From Flaccisagitta enflata (taxonomy: Eukaryota > Chaetognatha > Sagittoidea > Aphragmophora), in assembly GCA_965153355.1 (NCBI GenBank), contig OZ231126.1, positions 9,052,001 through 9,116,000 of the forward strand: a DNA stretch of 64,000 bases, in the 5' to 3' direction. Shown here piece by piece: positions 1-11,300 of the stretch. Numbering within the stretch: the first letter of the stretch is position 1; each line of letters begins with the position of its first letter. The position numbers and the translations under genes are program-made. The notes beneath the pieces were generated by a model. That model did no database searches. It was not told the origin of the DNA and saw nothing but the letters and a program-made list of their open reading frames with translations.

Positions 1-790
1 AGTGTGAAGAATTGATAACGATGATGGATGTTGAGTTGATGAGTAGGAGGAAGAGGATGTGTGTAGAATTGAAAAGGATGATAAATGAATATTTGATGAG
101 GAGGATGAAGAGGATGGAGGAAGAAATGATGAATGTAGATGAAAAGTTGATGAGGAGGAGGGGGAAAGAATTGCATTAAGGGCCATGGGCCTTAGGAGAT
201 TGAGCGCGAGAGCACCTCCAGACCCCATGGATGCAGAATTCTGAATCCATGGTCACCACTACCTATGAAATCACTCCCTCCTCCAACTCTCTCTTGGGTG
301 TAAGAGGAGGAGGATTTGTGGAGGACCTTTGGAGGACCTCCTCCTCCTCCAACACTTGAGGGCAAATCTGAATTCATCTATCAATATTGACCAAGAAATC
401 AGTTAAAATTTTTACTTTGAGGTGCTTGGAGGAGGCAATGTGAGCAATGAAACCATGATTTGTTATATCATTTACAGTTGTCAAATCATGATTTTTTGTT
501 TCTTTCAGAGTTTTCAAATCATGGTTTGGTTAGAATAAATAATTAATTGCTGGAAAGATAGTATGATTTTTTTAATGACTGTATCACTAACTATTATTAT
601 TGGTTCTTAACTAGTTACTTTAAAGAAGTAATTTTTCATTGAAAAAAGAAATAAATGATATTTAGTATCTGTTATATCCTTATAAATTTAACCTTGTAGA
701 AAAGTGTTGAGTAAGAATGTTTTCCAACTTAAAAAGTTTGAAATGTGTCTATACGGTTTTTATTATCCTCAAAAAAATTTTGTTTAATAA
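1..790. other. Non-coding start of window, GA-rich then AT-rich
   Basis: No coding region is supported. The first 180 bases are purine-rich (GATGAG/GAGGA-type) simple sequence. Around 170-210, a stretch with GGGCCATGGGCCTTAGGAGA resembles, in reverse complement, bases near 17880-17915. The rest is AT-rich with nothing recognisable. It may be intron of the gene whose last exons lie at 18 kb, which is inference. Confidence 0.4.
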
Positions 791-807
791 TCAGCTTATT
801 GATGTTT

Positions 808-1090
808 GGAAAAAAGTCGAATTATGTAATTTTACTTTTTGAAAGGTAGGGGATAATAAATTTTTCTATTTTCAGTTATAGACAATTTTAGAAAGTTGTG
901 CCATTTTGGGGCTGGGAGTGTACATTTTTTGATATTCATGAGAAGAAAGAGCTTATTTATCTCTTTCAAATGGCGCCAACCAGAAGTCAATTTTTAACCT
1001 ATAGGTAACAATAGTAATGAAAAAAGATGTTACGCATATTGACTTAAACTTTTATGACGCTAGCTTTGATATTTCAATCTGCTTGAGAGA
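808..1090 (+). repeat. Dispersed repeat starting with a GTCGAATTACGTAATTCGAC-type palindrome
   Basis: This matches two further copies at 29404-29760 and 29764-29925, and a 3' part at 31735-31865. All begin with GGAAAAAAGTCGAATTA. They share a block containing 'TTTTGGGGCTGGGA', a 'TTTCAAATGGC(G/C)CCAACCAGAAGTC' block and an end near 'TTTTATGACGCTAGCTTT'. There is no ORF. It is probably a short non-autonomous transposable element of unknown class. Confidence 0.6.
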
Positions 1091-1381
1091 GAGAAGTAAC
1101 ATTTGATGAAGTTGTGTCCGGTGGTTTCCATGGCATTGTACTCCTTGATTTCTTTTGTAAACAAAGTTCCCCATGAGTTATTAAGAAAATTATGAATAGA
1201 AAAGTCCGCTGAAAAATAGAAAGAAAAAGAGCACGAAAAAAGCTTGCCGTAAGAACCGTCAAAAATTATTTTTCATCTATTCTTCCGTCTGAAAATTAAA
1301 AAACCGCTTGACCAAAACATTTCTGGAAGTGTAGGGTAATACCCCAAAACTAAGCTCTTGTAGTGAAGTGATTTCCTGCTC

Positions 1382-1599
<218 letters not shown>

Positions 1600-1600
<1 letters not shown>

Positions 1601-1715
1601 ACTCACTCACTCAAAGACCAAGAGGAAAAAAAGACAGAGAGACAGATGTTGAATAACAAAAACAGACAAGCAGTCAACCAAATGTCATGAGATGCTCACA
1701 CTGAAGAACATGGGG
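1600..1715 (+). repeat. 5' part of the GA/CA-associated dispersed repeat, interrupted
   Basis: This matches 28180-28260 and 32290-32410 (elements such as GACAGATTGAATGACAAAAACAGGCAGGCAG and CATGAGATGCACACA). In those copies the sequence continues directly into CTCCCATTTACGAC and GTCGGCGATAGCCGCC. Here that continuation lies 1.3 kb away at 3029-3085, so this copy appears split by a later insertion. Confidence 0.55.
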
Positions 1716-1724
1716 TGTATTTCC

Positions 1725-3020
1725 CCACAGCAAAAGCGCCCAACAGCTAAAATTTTATCATGACAGATTGGCCCAAGAGCTAAAAATTTCTTTTAGCTGT
1801 GCAGCCAATTTTGAGCTTTTTATTTCTAAAGTTTTTATCAGAAAAAGTGGTCTAACTTCTAAAATTTCTATCTGTGATTGGCCTAAGTTCTAAAAAAAAA
1901 AAGAGGGAAGAAGAGAATAATAAAAGAGAACAAAAAAAGGTCTAAAGCCCCTTTTGAAACATCATCGCTTTACACATGTTTTATTCAGTGATACTATTCT
2001 TTGAATATACAGCTTCCGTCTAGAGGGCATTTCAAGGGACCATGCAAATCTATCGTTTTTAGTGAAGTTGCCTTTTTTCCAATTCAAAAAAAGATTACAA
2101 AATCTCTTAAAGGACAGCAACTAGTATACCTCATATATGGGCATGTTTAAATGGCAGGTGCCTATCAATTCTAAAAAATATAGGTCTTTTTTTTAATGCA
2201 ACATAAGGAACCTTCTTATCCCTTCTATGGAGCATAGTAGCAAGATGCAATTTACTGTTTATTTAAAGATGTAGTACTATAGATAGAGCACAAAAAACTA
2301 TTTCATAATAGTTTTTAAGTCGCGTGAATGCAACTTTACAACCCATTTCAGCCATCCATCCATCGGTTGGTTGTTTGGTTGGTCGGTCATGTCTTACTTT
2401 ATTTCATGATTTGACTTTTGACCACACTGCTCCTGCCTAAATGGTCTAGTGACCTCAAATATGGCCCCTGCCTTCCCGCATGCGACTTTGGTAGCCATGT
2501 ATTTGGCCTTATTCTGAGATGATGCATCATGACGTGTTTCTACCACAATGCCATTAAAAACCATGACATCTTCAAGATCTAAAAAATAGCTGTTTGATTC
2601 TCCCTCTAAAGAAGTTGATTAAATTGATTGTTTGATAATTTAAATAATTGGCAATTATGGGACCAACTGAATTATAATATGAACATTTTTTAAATTTTCT
2701 CGAGAAAATCACAGGAAAGAACTTTTGAATGCCAATCATTTGATCAATTGAACTTCTTGTTTTTAAAGAGGGACAGCTATTTTAAAGATATTGGAAATTT
2801 CAAAGTTTTTACTGGCATTGTAGTAGAGATGCCTTCCTTTTTTTAGACATCAGGTGCTTACTTTTTAGCTGTTAGGCGCATTTGAATTTTCAAACCATGC
2901 CAATACTTTTAGTTTCAAATTGGCCTCAAGTCTAAAATTTTATTTAGCACTCAGGCCAAAATCATTTTTAGACATCAGGCCACTGGATTATTTTAGCTGT
3001 CAGGCGCCTCCCCCAAGAAA
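1725..3020. mobile_element. Probable foldback element inserted into the dispersed repeat
   Basis: The left side (GCGCCCAACAGCTAAAATTTT) is mirrored as reverse complement near the right end (TTTTAGCTGTCAGGCGCC). A further inverted 'CAGCTAAAA' motif occurs near 2870. The two halves of the flanking repeat (1600-1715 and 3029-3085) are contiguous in other copies, which supports an insertion. It has no coding capacity. Exact ends and target duplication are not resolved. A member of the GTCC-rich repeat family (2318-2510) lies inside it. Confidence 0.4.
2318..2510 (+). repeat. GTCC/GGTTGG-rich dispersed repeat, diverged copy
   Basis: It begins TTTTTAAGTCGCGTGAATGCAA, followed by a tetranucleotide-like run (CCATCCATCGGTTGG). 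Then comes a body with 'CACTGCTCCTGCC', 'GTGACCTCAAAT' and 'GGCCCCTGCC', which closely matches 20500-20700. Other members are at 38624, 39632, 45100 (minus), 50674 and 53945 (minus). It is non-coding and SINE-like in size. Confidence 0.6.
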
Positions 3021-3028
3021 AAAAAAGC

Positions 3029-3085
3029 TCCCATTTACGACTTTTTTCAAGTCGGCGAGAGCCGCCTTTATTGGTAATGATATTC
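3029..3085 (+). repeat. 3' end of the GA/CA-associated dispersed repeat
   Basis: CTCCCATTTACGACTTTTTT followed by AAGTCGGCGAGAGCCGCC and TTTATTGGTAAT is almost identical to 28275-28325 and 32428-32475. It is the displaced 3' half of the copy that starts near 1382. Confidence 0.6.
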
Positions 3086-3113
3086 GCATGATGATATTTT
3101 GAGGAATAGGATA

Positions 3114-3287
3114 CAGTGGAGCTTCACTAAAGTGCACCCGCTAATAAGGCATGCCCGCCTATGAGGCATTCAAATTGTAGTCTCATGAGAAATTTTATAG
3201 TTATTTTTATAATGGTAATAAGGCAGCTTCACTATAAGGCATAATTTAGCCCAGTCCCTTGAAATGCACTCTAGTGAAGCCTAACTG
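3114..3287. mobile_element. MITE with TA target duplication
   Basis: It starts CAGTGGAGCTTCACTAAAGT and ends with an imperfect reverse complement (ACTCTAGTGAAGCC..AACTG). It is flanked by TA on both sides. The CAGT-type terminal repeat with TA duplication is characteristic of Tc1/mariner-class non-autonomous elements. At 174 bp it has no coding capacity. Confidence 0.75.
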
Positions 3288-3534
3288 TATATTTTAATGT
3301 TCATGGATAATAGTGTGATAGTGTATGCAAATATCCAAAAAAATATAGAGCATCTTGACAATCAATTTGCTGGACATTTTATCAGGTTTTACTTACATGC
3401 CTGATCGATGAAATCATGATTTGATCTTGGAAAGTAACCAATGAAATCATGATTAGAGACCGCGGTAAGTGTTTTTGTTATTGTTTTGAGGGGATGGATT
3501 CACGTCTCCCATTACACCGTCTTTGGATCAGACA

Positions 3535-3712
3535 GAGATGCACTTTAAGAAAAAAAATATTCATACACCGTCTTCGGATAGGACTGTAAAATGCAAAACC
3601 TTTATAGCTCCTAAACCACTAGGAAAAAAGTTAGAAATTTTCAGTGAATATTGGTAACATGTGACGGTTTTTGCATGTCAAAGCTCAGATCATAGTATAG
3701 AAAAGGTGAGGG
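3535..3712 (+). repeat. Left arm of a foldback element split by the BEL/Pao insertion
   Basis: The reverse complement of this arm is found at 16278-16458 with a few differences (shared blocks include ACACCGTCTTCGGATAGGAC and TTTTGCATTTTACAGTCC). Removing the retrotransposon between 3977 and 16277 leaves a foldback of about 620 bp with a loop of about 264 bp (3713-3976). Confidence 0.8.
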
Positions 3713-3971
3713 AAAAAGAAATATTAAAAGAAAACCCATCTTTTAATTAGGATCAATTTTTCCCCATTTCCTTAGGATGGAGTTGTCTTTATCTGCTTGA
3801 AATTACTTTGCATTTCAAGAAAAACTCTTGATTTATTTTTGGTGACAGATGTTAACTTATGTATTACCTTTTCCTGCTTATTCTTAGAAAAAAAACAGCA
3901 CCTTCCAAAAAAAAAACAGGGAAAAAAACAATTTTGCTTAAGAAATGGATATTCTTTCAATATTTTGCTTT

Positions 3972-3976
3972 CCCCT
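3972..3976. other. Target site duplication (CCCCT), left
   Basis: CCCCT directly precedes the left LTR and is repeated directly after the right LTR at 16278-16282. Five-base duplications are usual for BEL/Pao integration. An intact duplication means the two LTR ends belong to one insertion event. Confidence 0.8.
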
Positions 3977-4586
3977 TGAGAGCGTTTAACGTCTGATTTC
4001 TTATCAAGCTCCTGATGCGTAATCGCGAGAACTGACTCCACTGCGTAGCTGCGCTAATGATTTGGAACGTACACCCGCTTAGAACGAATTGTTGAGATGA
4101 GCGGTCAAGTTGTCCGCGAAATCAGTCTATTCGTGGAATCCTGATGGACAGAGAGAAAGAAAAAGGTTAGGACAAACTCTGTACATCAATGAAGGACACT
4201 TCTGTAAACGCGCCAAAAAGGTAAAAGGTCAAGGACTTACACGGATGTTGTCGAACGGTTTCCAATCTAGGCGCAGGGCAGGGAAGTCGGGGAAAAAGCA
4301 TCAAAATCGAGTCTTTAACTGAGATTGTGAAGTCGAATGTCAGTAAGAGAGTCAGGGAAGCTACTTTTACTTAACCTAGGAATAAATAACAAATTTAATC
4401 AAAGCATCACGAGATTTGAAATTATTTGGCAGCAATGGAACAATGATCAATGAAATCCACTCTGCAGTCGAGCAGACGCCATCTTGGAATCATCGACGGC
4501 GAGAGAGCCTCTCCTCTTCGGGATCCGCGGAGTCGAATGCATCCGATCGAGCGCTTCTTGACCTGGATATGGTGGGGAATGTCACA
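3977..4586 (-). repeat. 3' LTR of BEL/Pao element (610 bp, internally deleted)
   Basis: It is collinear with the right LTR (15488-16277) at a constant offset of 11511 up to base 4457. It then lacks 168 bp that are present in the right LTR as 15969-16136, and also lacks a 3-bp and a 9-bp repeat unit. Only about one substitution is evident (GGCGCAGGG versus GGCACAGGG). On the minus strand it starts TGTGACATTC and ends CTCA. Confidence 0.9.
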
Positions 4587-4600
4587 GTCCCCCCATTTGA
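4587..4600 (-). other. Polypurine tract of the retrotransposon
   Basis: On the minus strand the sequence directly upstream of the 3' LTR reads ATGGGGGGAC, then TGTGACA. A purine run abutting the 3' LTR is the expected plus-strand priming site in LTR elements. Confidence 0.7.
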
Positions 4601-5424
4601 AATATTTGCCAAAAAAATTTCAAATCTCGTATCTAACTAGTTTCTTGTCAGGGAATACCGTTCATTTAAAATTATATAAGCTATGACAACATCCGGGGCT
4701 CATCTCAAAAACAAAAATTTAAAATTACAAAGACACTATTATAAATAACGTGGATCTCGCGCGGATAAGACGATTCAGAAAATGGGTTCTAGGAGCAGAG
4801 ACACCTACCACGGTCGATCGTCCGGGCTATCGCTACGGTCTGGTTATGAATTGCTCCTCTTGCTCCATTCTGCATCCAGTCTTCATGCTAAAAAAAGGGA
4901 AATTAAACGAAACTAGATCCACGGGAATGATGGACTGAAATAAATAATTAGACTATATGCTAAGTGGTCTATACTAATGTATACACTATACTATTCTACG
5001 TACCAACGCCCCGTTAGGATTGTCCATCACTCCAGCACGTGCGTCTCTGAAAGGTAAGTGGGAGGGGGGATTCCCCCACACCCGGGATGGGCATGGAGAA
5101 ACGGATTTGGAGAGTTAGAACTGATTCTCATTCCTCAAATCATACGCTTAATATTCTAATTTGGTACAATTGATTCATGAGCAATTCAAGACCCCCCCTA
5201 CCCCTCGAGACTTACGCGGGAGAGTTGCAGGGGGTCCCTGTTGGGAACCCCTCCCCCGACCGCCCTCTAGAGAAGCGAGGATGGCCGGCCTGTCCGTCAC
5301 CGGAAGCATCTCGAGTCGCCATTGGATGATCAACCGCTAGTCTTCCGCGACGACGTGAAACGTCGGTATGATACGCGCGATTGAAGTGGGAAGACGATGG
5401 CCGGGATCATGGCGACGAGACCCT
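4601..5424 (-). other. Retrotransposon 3' untranslated region
   Basis: About 0.8 kb lies between the end of the third ORF and the polypurine tract. No convincing ORF is visible. It contains short runs of G (GTGGGAGGGGGGATTCCCCC) and AT-rich parts. Confidence 0.5.
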
Positions 5425-7761
5425 CTACTTCCGGCCTTTACCCCTGCCGCCCTTGCCTCCACGATAGGATGGCGTGTCGTCTTTCCTACTGTGGCGTGGA
5501 GGGGGGTTTCTGCCGGAAGGTGGCGCGTGGTTGCTCGACGACGCGGAGTGGCGTTGAGTGCCGGAAGTCGAAGGCATCTGTCCGTCGGGCTGAGAGAACT
5601 CAGCGCGGACGCGGTCGGCTTCCTTCTGCGCGTCGGAAAGCAGCTGGGCCATCTGAGCAACCTTTGCGTCATGCTCACCGACAACTTTCATCCTAAAATT
5701 GTACTGTTCGATGAGCTTCCTCGCCAATCTGGCTCTATCCGCGGCGTGATCGGCAGCGTGGATCGCGCGATCCATCGGAGATGAGTTGGGATAGAATGCC
5801 GCCGGAAGAATGTCTACAACCTTTTGAATGTCCTTTGGCCGAGGATGATTTGGCAGCTTGATGGCGATGGCCAACATCTTCTCGGTCAGAAGGTCTTCCG
5901 GCGATTGGGGAGGGCGATGTGAAGGAGAAGCGGATGCAGTCGACGTTGACGACCTGTTGGACGTCGACGCATCCCCAGACTTCCTTTTTGGACGACGATT
6001 TTTCTTCTTTTTGTTGGCGTTTTGCTCCTCTCGTCGCTGTTGGTCGTCGTTGACGGGAGGAGGAGGAGGTGGGGGCAGATTTGCGGCTGCCCCTGCGAGC
6101 GCACCCCCTTGGTTATTCGTTGTCGTCGTCGTTTGAGTTGGGACACGGATTGGTGAAATGTCACGTGACCGCTGGCGTTGAGGAGGAGGAGGCCGGGGAG
6201 CAGGACCATGTGGTAATCTCGCAGGACCATCCATCACCGTCGATGACAACGATGCAGATGCATCCAGCGGTCCACCCCTGCTCACCCGACGTCTCTTCTC
6301 CCTCACTTCGATTTGTAGATTGTTGCCGCCAGCTTTGGCTCGTCGATCGTCTCTCGGATGATGTTGTGGAGGATCCTGCGTCACGGGCGTCTGATGCTGA
6401 TCGCTGCCACTTCCGGTCGAACGCGTAGCCTCCGCGATCCGACGAGCGGCTCCTTCACGTCGTCTTTTTCTCTGATTTGAGGCTTTTCCACGGGAAATGT
6501 CTCTCAAAGTCCCATTTCCCATGTCCGCCATTGCTCCAATTGATCTGATGTTGATGATTTTGCACAATTGGAGCGTCTCGCGAGTTTCAACCGTCGCAAT
6601 CTCTCCGTCCTCTTCGACTAATTCGTCTCTGATGATTTGCGTAGGAACATATGCTCTTCGCTCGGCTTGTGGATGAAGGGCATCTCTCTCCGCACGTAAG
6701 CTACGCTGCTTGTCGTGGTACATCGCAGTGTGCTTCCGTTCGATGAGGGCGTCGACTTGGGCGTTGTAGATCTTCACCAATTCGACTCCTTGTTCCTGCG
6801 AGATGGAGGACAGGTCACTGATGTGCGGCGGGATCACCAGCGTCGCGTCAGGTGATGCTTGAAACGGCGCCGGTACGGTCGAGTCTGCGGCCGGCGTTAC
6901 TTGTAACGTCGACGACTCCACGACCGCCTGCGACGTCTGCGGCGGCGGCGGCAGAATTGGGGGAGCAAGAGGAGGAGCAGTCAATACCCCTTGGGGGCCT
7001 GTAAGGGCGGGTTGAGCAACCTCCCCGGGAGGAAGTCCCTCTCCCCTTCCGTCATGTTCGTGAGTATCCATGTCATCATCCTCACTGTCATCCTGAGTTT
7101 CGTAATTGTCATCGTCGTCGTCGTCGTCATCGTCAAAGTCCAAGTTGTTAGGGTCATTTAAATCTTGTCGCTCTACTCCTTCTGCTCCGCGTGGCGGCGG
7201 GGGGGCGTCCGTGGTTGACTCCGACGTCGAATCCCCCATGAGCGCTTCCACTCCCGAAACTGCCGTATCGAAGCTTTCGTTGGCAGCTTGATTTCTTCTC
7301 GCCTTTCTTGCCGCCCGGAGCGCATCGTCGGCTTGACGACGCGCTTCACTGGCGGCGCGCTTGTCGGCGAAGGCGTTGGCATCGAACGCGTTGAGGGCCC
7401 GAGTAGGAATAGGGTCTGTAACGGTCCACGCACCGGAAGACGAGCTGTTGAAGAGATGGCTGACCCCGTCGATGACGTCATCAGCTCCTCCAACAGCAGA
7501 CTGTTGCAACCCGCGAAGCCGACGTTGTTCTCTGAGGGACGCTGCCCTGGACTCCTGCTCCTGCCTCCTCCTCTTCTTCTCCGGGTCGTTCTTTTCTTCC
7601 TCCACTTTCCTCTTCTCCTCTTCCACCCTCGCCCGTTCCTCCTCCATCCTCCTTGTCTCCTCCTCATGATTCCTCACCAACTCGTCCTGGGCAAGCGCCA
7701 TTCGCTGCCTCCTCGCTTCGCGGATCTCGTCCGGCGTGCCTTGGTTGTTCTGCTGCGACAT
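5425..7761 (-). CDS. Third ORF of the BEL/Pao element, function unknown (778 aa)
   Basis: An uninterrupted 778-codon ORF begins with ATG at 7761, about 0.55 kb downstream of the integrase, in the position where some LTR elements carry env. It does not look like an envelope protein: there is no signal peptide and no hydrophobic segment. Residues about 10-95 are a highly charged E/R/K helix (coiled-coil-like). About 205-235 is an acidic run (poly-D). About 250-310 is proline-rich. The last roughly 180 residues are basic with Q/N, S/T and G stretches, ending in a GGKGGRGKGRK tail typical of nucleic-acid binding. Absence of stops over 2.3 kb in a copy with a broken pol suggests recent function. 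I do not recognise the family. It could be a captured gene or a duplicated gag-like structural ORF. Confidence 0.75.
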   Translation of the reverse strand: MSQQNNQGTPDEIREARRQRMALAQDELVRNHEEETRRMEEERARVEEEKRKVEEEKNDPEKKRRRQEQESRAASLREQRRLRGLQQSAVGGADDVIDGVSHLFNSSSSGAWTVTDPIPTRALNAFDANAFADKRAASEARRQADDALRAARKARRNQAANESFDTAVSGVEALMGDSTSESTTDAPPPPRGAEGVERQDLNDPNNLDFDDDDDDDDDNYETQDDSEDDDMDTHEHDGRGEGLPPGEVAQPALTGPQGVLTAPPLAPPILPPPPQTSQAVVESSTLQVTPAADSTVPAPFQASPDATLVIPPHISDLSSISQEQGVELVKIYNAQVDALIERKHTAMYHDKQRSLRAERDALHPQAERRAYVPTQIIRDELVEEDGEIATVETRETLQLCKIINIRSIGAMADMGNGTLRDISRGKASNQRKRRREGAARRIAEATRSTGSGSDQHQTPVTQDPPQHHPRDDRRAKAGGNNLQIEVREKRRRVSRGGPLDASASLSSTVMDGPARLPHGPAPRPPPPQRQRSRDISPIRVPTQTTTTTNNQGGALAGAAANLPPPPPPPVNDDQQRREEQNANKKKKNRRPKRKSGDASTSNRSSTSTASASPSHRPPQSPEDLLTEKMLAIAIKLPNHPRPKDIQKVVDILPAAFYPNSSPMDRAIHAADHAADRARLARKLIEQYNFRMKVVGEHDAKVAQMAQLLSDAQKEADRVRAEFSQPDGQMPSTSGTQRHSASSSNHAPPSGRNPPPRHSRKDDTPSYRGGKGGRGKGRK

Positions 7762-8307
7762 GATGGATCTTTACTGCAACAGTTATGCGACGATACCGAC
7801 AAGGGGAAGCTTTTAGCGTAAGATAGTGTAAACGCCTGTTTTTGGAGAAAATTCAGATTTCGAGGTGTAATCAAACGGAAAAGGGAAGACATATTCATTG
7901 ACATCGAAGGAAGGTTAAATGGTATACGCAAATAAAGAAATAAAGACTCTTCGATCAGCGCCTCAAATGACCTCCACACTCAACAGTCAACGATATGGAT
8001 AAAACAGAAAAGGACATGAACGAACGAATGCCTCTATATGGTCAATACGAGATTGAAATGGCATGGCAAAATTTAGATTGTCAGTCAATCATGCGGACAT
8101 TCTCAACTGACTGGGGGCACCATGTACCTCTCTCTCTCCCGTAATCACACACAAAAACATATCAGACAGACCGACTGAGAAAAAGTAAACAAGACCAAAA
8201 TTCATGAGAGAAAGAAACCCTCATTTCCATGTGTAGTCTTTACAAATAGAAACACTTATGCTTCTCTCTGGTCTACTTTCTCTCTCTCTCTTCACACTTA
8301 TCCGTTT
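7762..8307 (-). other. Spacer between pol and third ORF of the retrotransposon
   Basis: About 0.55 kb with no supported ORF. It is AT-richer than the flanking coding parts and contains a CT-rich stretch at 8270-8295. It may hold a signal for a subgenomic or spliced message for the downstream ORF, but no specific splice site can be proven by eye. Confidence 0.4.
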
Positions 8308-8955
8308 TTAATCTGAATCCAGCTCCAATCGGACGATCTTTGACCGATCCTTGAGGACGATCTTGCCGTCGGGGCGTAGGATCTGTGCTTTCCGGACATG
8401 ATCACCAGATCCTTCCACTTCGACGACGCGTCCCAAAGACCACTGATGCCGATGAATCGTCTCGTCAACGATGATGACCAATGCATCTTTTTTGATGTTA
8501 ACTTCCGATTTTGTCCATTTGCTCCTTGCGTGCAGCAACTGAAGGTATTCGGCGCGCCATACCTTCCAGAAGGCGTCGACACGGGCCTGTGCGTTTCTCC
8601 ATCGGCATCTCGTTCCCACGGCGTCGTTTCCGGTCTCTGGAGGGAGAATAGCTGCCGACAAGTGTGAGAACGTAGACGGATGCAAGATGTTCACCGGCCT
8701 CAACGCCGATGTATCGCTAGGGTCGTCGCTCAAAGGCGTGAGAGGTCGGCGGTTGAGAATTCCTTCCACCTCGATCACTGCCGTTTGGAAGACGTGTCGT
8801 AATGGAGCACGTGACCGGAAGTAATGGATGCCAAATGTTTTTTGAAAAGGGATACGACCCTTTCCCATACGCCGCCGTAATGGGGAGTCCCAGGAGGAAT
8901 GAAGTCCCATTGGAGTCCATGCTGCTGCAGAGCCACCGTCGACGACGCGTTCCAC
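8308..8955 (-). pseudogene. BEL/Pao pol, third frame: C-terminal integrase
   Basis: This carries the C-terminal integrase region (IEVEGILNRRPLTPLSDDP and a downstream DUF5641-like block with 'VWRAEYLQLLHARSKW' and 'DALVIIVDE') as in BEL/Pao elements. It is out of frame with the upstream integrase core ORF. Homology passes from that ORF to this one near 8800-8830, so a second frameshift is inferred there. It ends at a stop at 8308. Confidence 0.75.
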
Positions 8956-11300
8956 GACTGCATCTCCTCCTTCATGACGCGATTTGCTCCAACCAGGTTG
9001 GTGCCACAGTCGGAGATGAATCGACGCACCGTTTGTCGTCTCGCCGCAAATCGAATGATGGCGTTGATCATTGCCTCTGTGTCCATTTTAAACAACACCT
9101 CCACATGCACCGCCCTCGAAACCATGCAGGTAAATACCACTGCCCAGACTTTATGATCCGCCCTGCCGTTCAGTTTCACCAGGAAGTGACCCATACAGTC
9201 AAGTCCCACCTCCTCAAAGGGCGCTGTTGGAATGAGCCGTCGTTGAGGAAGAGGCGCCATTTGCTGCTTCATAGGATCTTTGAAGTTCCTTTGGCACGTG
9301 ACGCAATGGTGGATAACTGTCTTCACCGCTTGGAGACCTCGAAGAATCCACACGAAGCGTCGCAGTTGGCATAAGACGTGTTTTGGGCCCGCGTGGAGAT
9401 CCTGATGGTGGACGTGGCGAATCAGAGAAGCGACGTTCGGATCCTTCGAAGGGAGAATCATCGGGTATTTCTCATCATGGCCAATGTCCGCGTTTACAAG
9501 TCTGCTTCCGACACGCATCGTCCCTTTCTCGTCGACAACCGGATTGTGATGGCGTAGAGTCTTGCAGATAACTTTGGCGCCGGCGTCGTTGATCAGCGGC
9601 GTCGTTTTCCCCACCGCCTTCAACTTAGTTATCTCTCCGTGGAAATGTTTGAACTGGATTGCGTTGATCAAGCGGCGTTGTGCGTCGTACAATTCAGCCA
9701 TAGATACAGAGTAGGGATTTTGCAGCGTCGTCGCCGCTGCTCTAGTCTTTGCCTTCACCTTCTGTCTCCATCGCTGCGCACACTTCACAATCACGGCGAT
9801 CAAACGCAATTTCGCCACCCATTCCTGGCGACGGGCAGCCACTGCATAGGCGAACATTTCCTTTTCCTTTTCCCCCTCTTCTTCCACCGCTCCTGTCGCG
9901 ACGGCGTTGATTGACGCCTTCGGCGCCGTCGCAATATTCATTGTCGGCCACTCAGATTTGGGGAGGTAGAGAAACTTTGGACTGAAATGGAAAATGTCCC
10001 ATTTGTCCTTGTCGCCGGCGTCAATGCCCCGCGAACAATAGTCCGCTGGGTTGTTGTCCGTGTCAACCCATCTCCATTGAGAATCACTTGAGCCGCTGTG
10101 GATTTTTGAAAGTCGGTTTGCAAAGAAGCTCGGGCGTTTAGACTTGTGGTCAAAAATCATATTCAGCACAGCCTCTGAATCTGACCAGAGCGTCACCATA
10201 TCCTCGGTCACCTTTGGAATGGTTCTCTTGATGAATAGTTTGAGTTTCACCGCTTTCTCTGCCGCTGTCATTTCTAACCTCGGCACCGAATTGTGGTGCG
10301 ACGCTTTTGACGCATTAAGAGGGACGACGTGGGCCTTGGCGCACAAGATGGTAACGCGGATTGTTCCATCCTCGTCTTCCACCAACCAATAGCCCACTAC
10401 TCCAAAACCAGGGATGGCGGCGTCGCAGAAGATGTGAACTTCTCGTCGAATGGCCCACTCAATATGGCGCGGAATTTCAATTTGGATCAGCAATGGAGTC
10501 GCAGAGTACCATTTGGCGAAGCGTTTGATCAACGCCTCCTCCATCGTCGAATCCCATCCTTTCTCGGAAGCTCTCGTCAACTGGAGGCACCTTCTCCCTT
10601 CAAGGGCGCGGGGCGCTGTGAATCCTAGTGGATCATAGTTGTCGGCTTGCATGGAGACCAATTCGCGAGGAGTTGTTGCCACCCTCTTACACGCTTCTGG
10701 ATCGCATCTGAAGATGCAGTCCGTCGACGGCAACCATTGGACCCCCAAGACCTTCGTTGGCTCCTCGAGTTTGGCGCTCAAGTCGACCGCGACATTCGGA
10801 TCCTCGTCCATCACTTCCACCGCGTTCGACTTCCACTTGGTTAAAGTAAATCCGCCGCTCTTCATGGCGGCGATGAGATCTTGCTTCAACTGCAGTGCCT
10901 CGTCAACTGAATCCGCACCACCAGAGCCGTCATCAACGTAGAAGGCATGTCTCAACATTTCGTAGACATTTTCCGGGAAGTCTGGTTTGATCTTTTCTGC
11001 ATGATGGCGTAAAACATAGCTGGTGACGAGACTTGATGAGACTGATCCAAAGATGTGCGCCAAGAAGAGCATCACGACTGCTTCTCTCATGCTTTTGTCA
11101 GTGAACCACATATATCTGAACGTGTCCGCGTCCTCAGGATGGACGCGGACATTATGAAAAAACGCCTTAATATCGGTCATAAGACCGATTTTATGAAGGC
11201 GAAATTTCATAAGAACTTCAGTCAACACGTTCATGATATTAGGGCCTCCAATCAGTAGCTCATTGAGGCAAATGCCGCCAGTCTCCGTCCATCGTGACAA
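8775..11300 (-). pseudogene. BEL/Pao pol, second frame: RT, RNase H, integrase core
   Basis: An 841-codon open frame covers most of pol. In order it has the RT palm (ETGGICLNELLIGGP, TDIKAFFHNVRV, catalytic YVDD at about residues 116-119), an RNase H-like domain (IFCDAAIPGFG, LWSDSEAVL, NNPADYCSRG), the integrase zinc-binding region (RHVHHQDLHAG...CVTC), and the integrase core with visible acidic residues in VGLDCMG, ISDCGTN and GGVWERVV. All catalytic motifs are intact. The N-terminal part of RT and the protease are in another frame (overlap 11252-11300), and the C-terminal integrase is in a third frame. The copy is therefore broken by two frameshifts, though programmed frameshifting cannot be fully excluded for the first. 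Confidence 0.85.

Noticed and set aside
4110-4322. 70-codon ORF present in both LTRs
   Set aside because: Identity between copies is explained by LTR duplication; sequence has no recognisable protein features.
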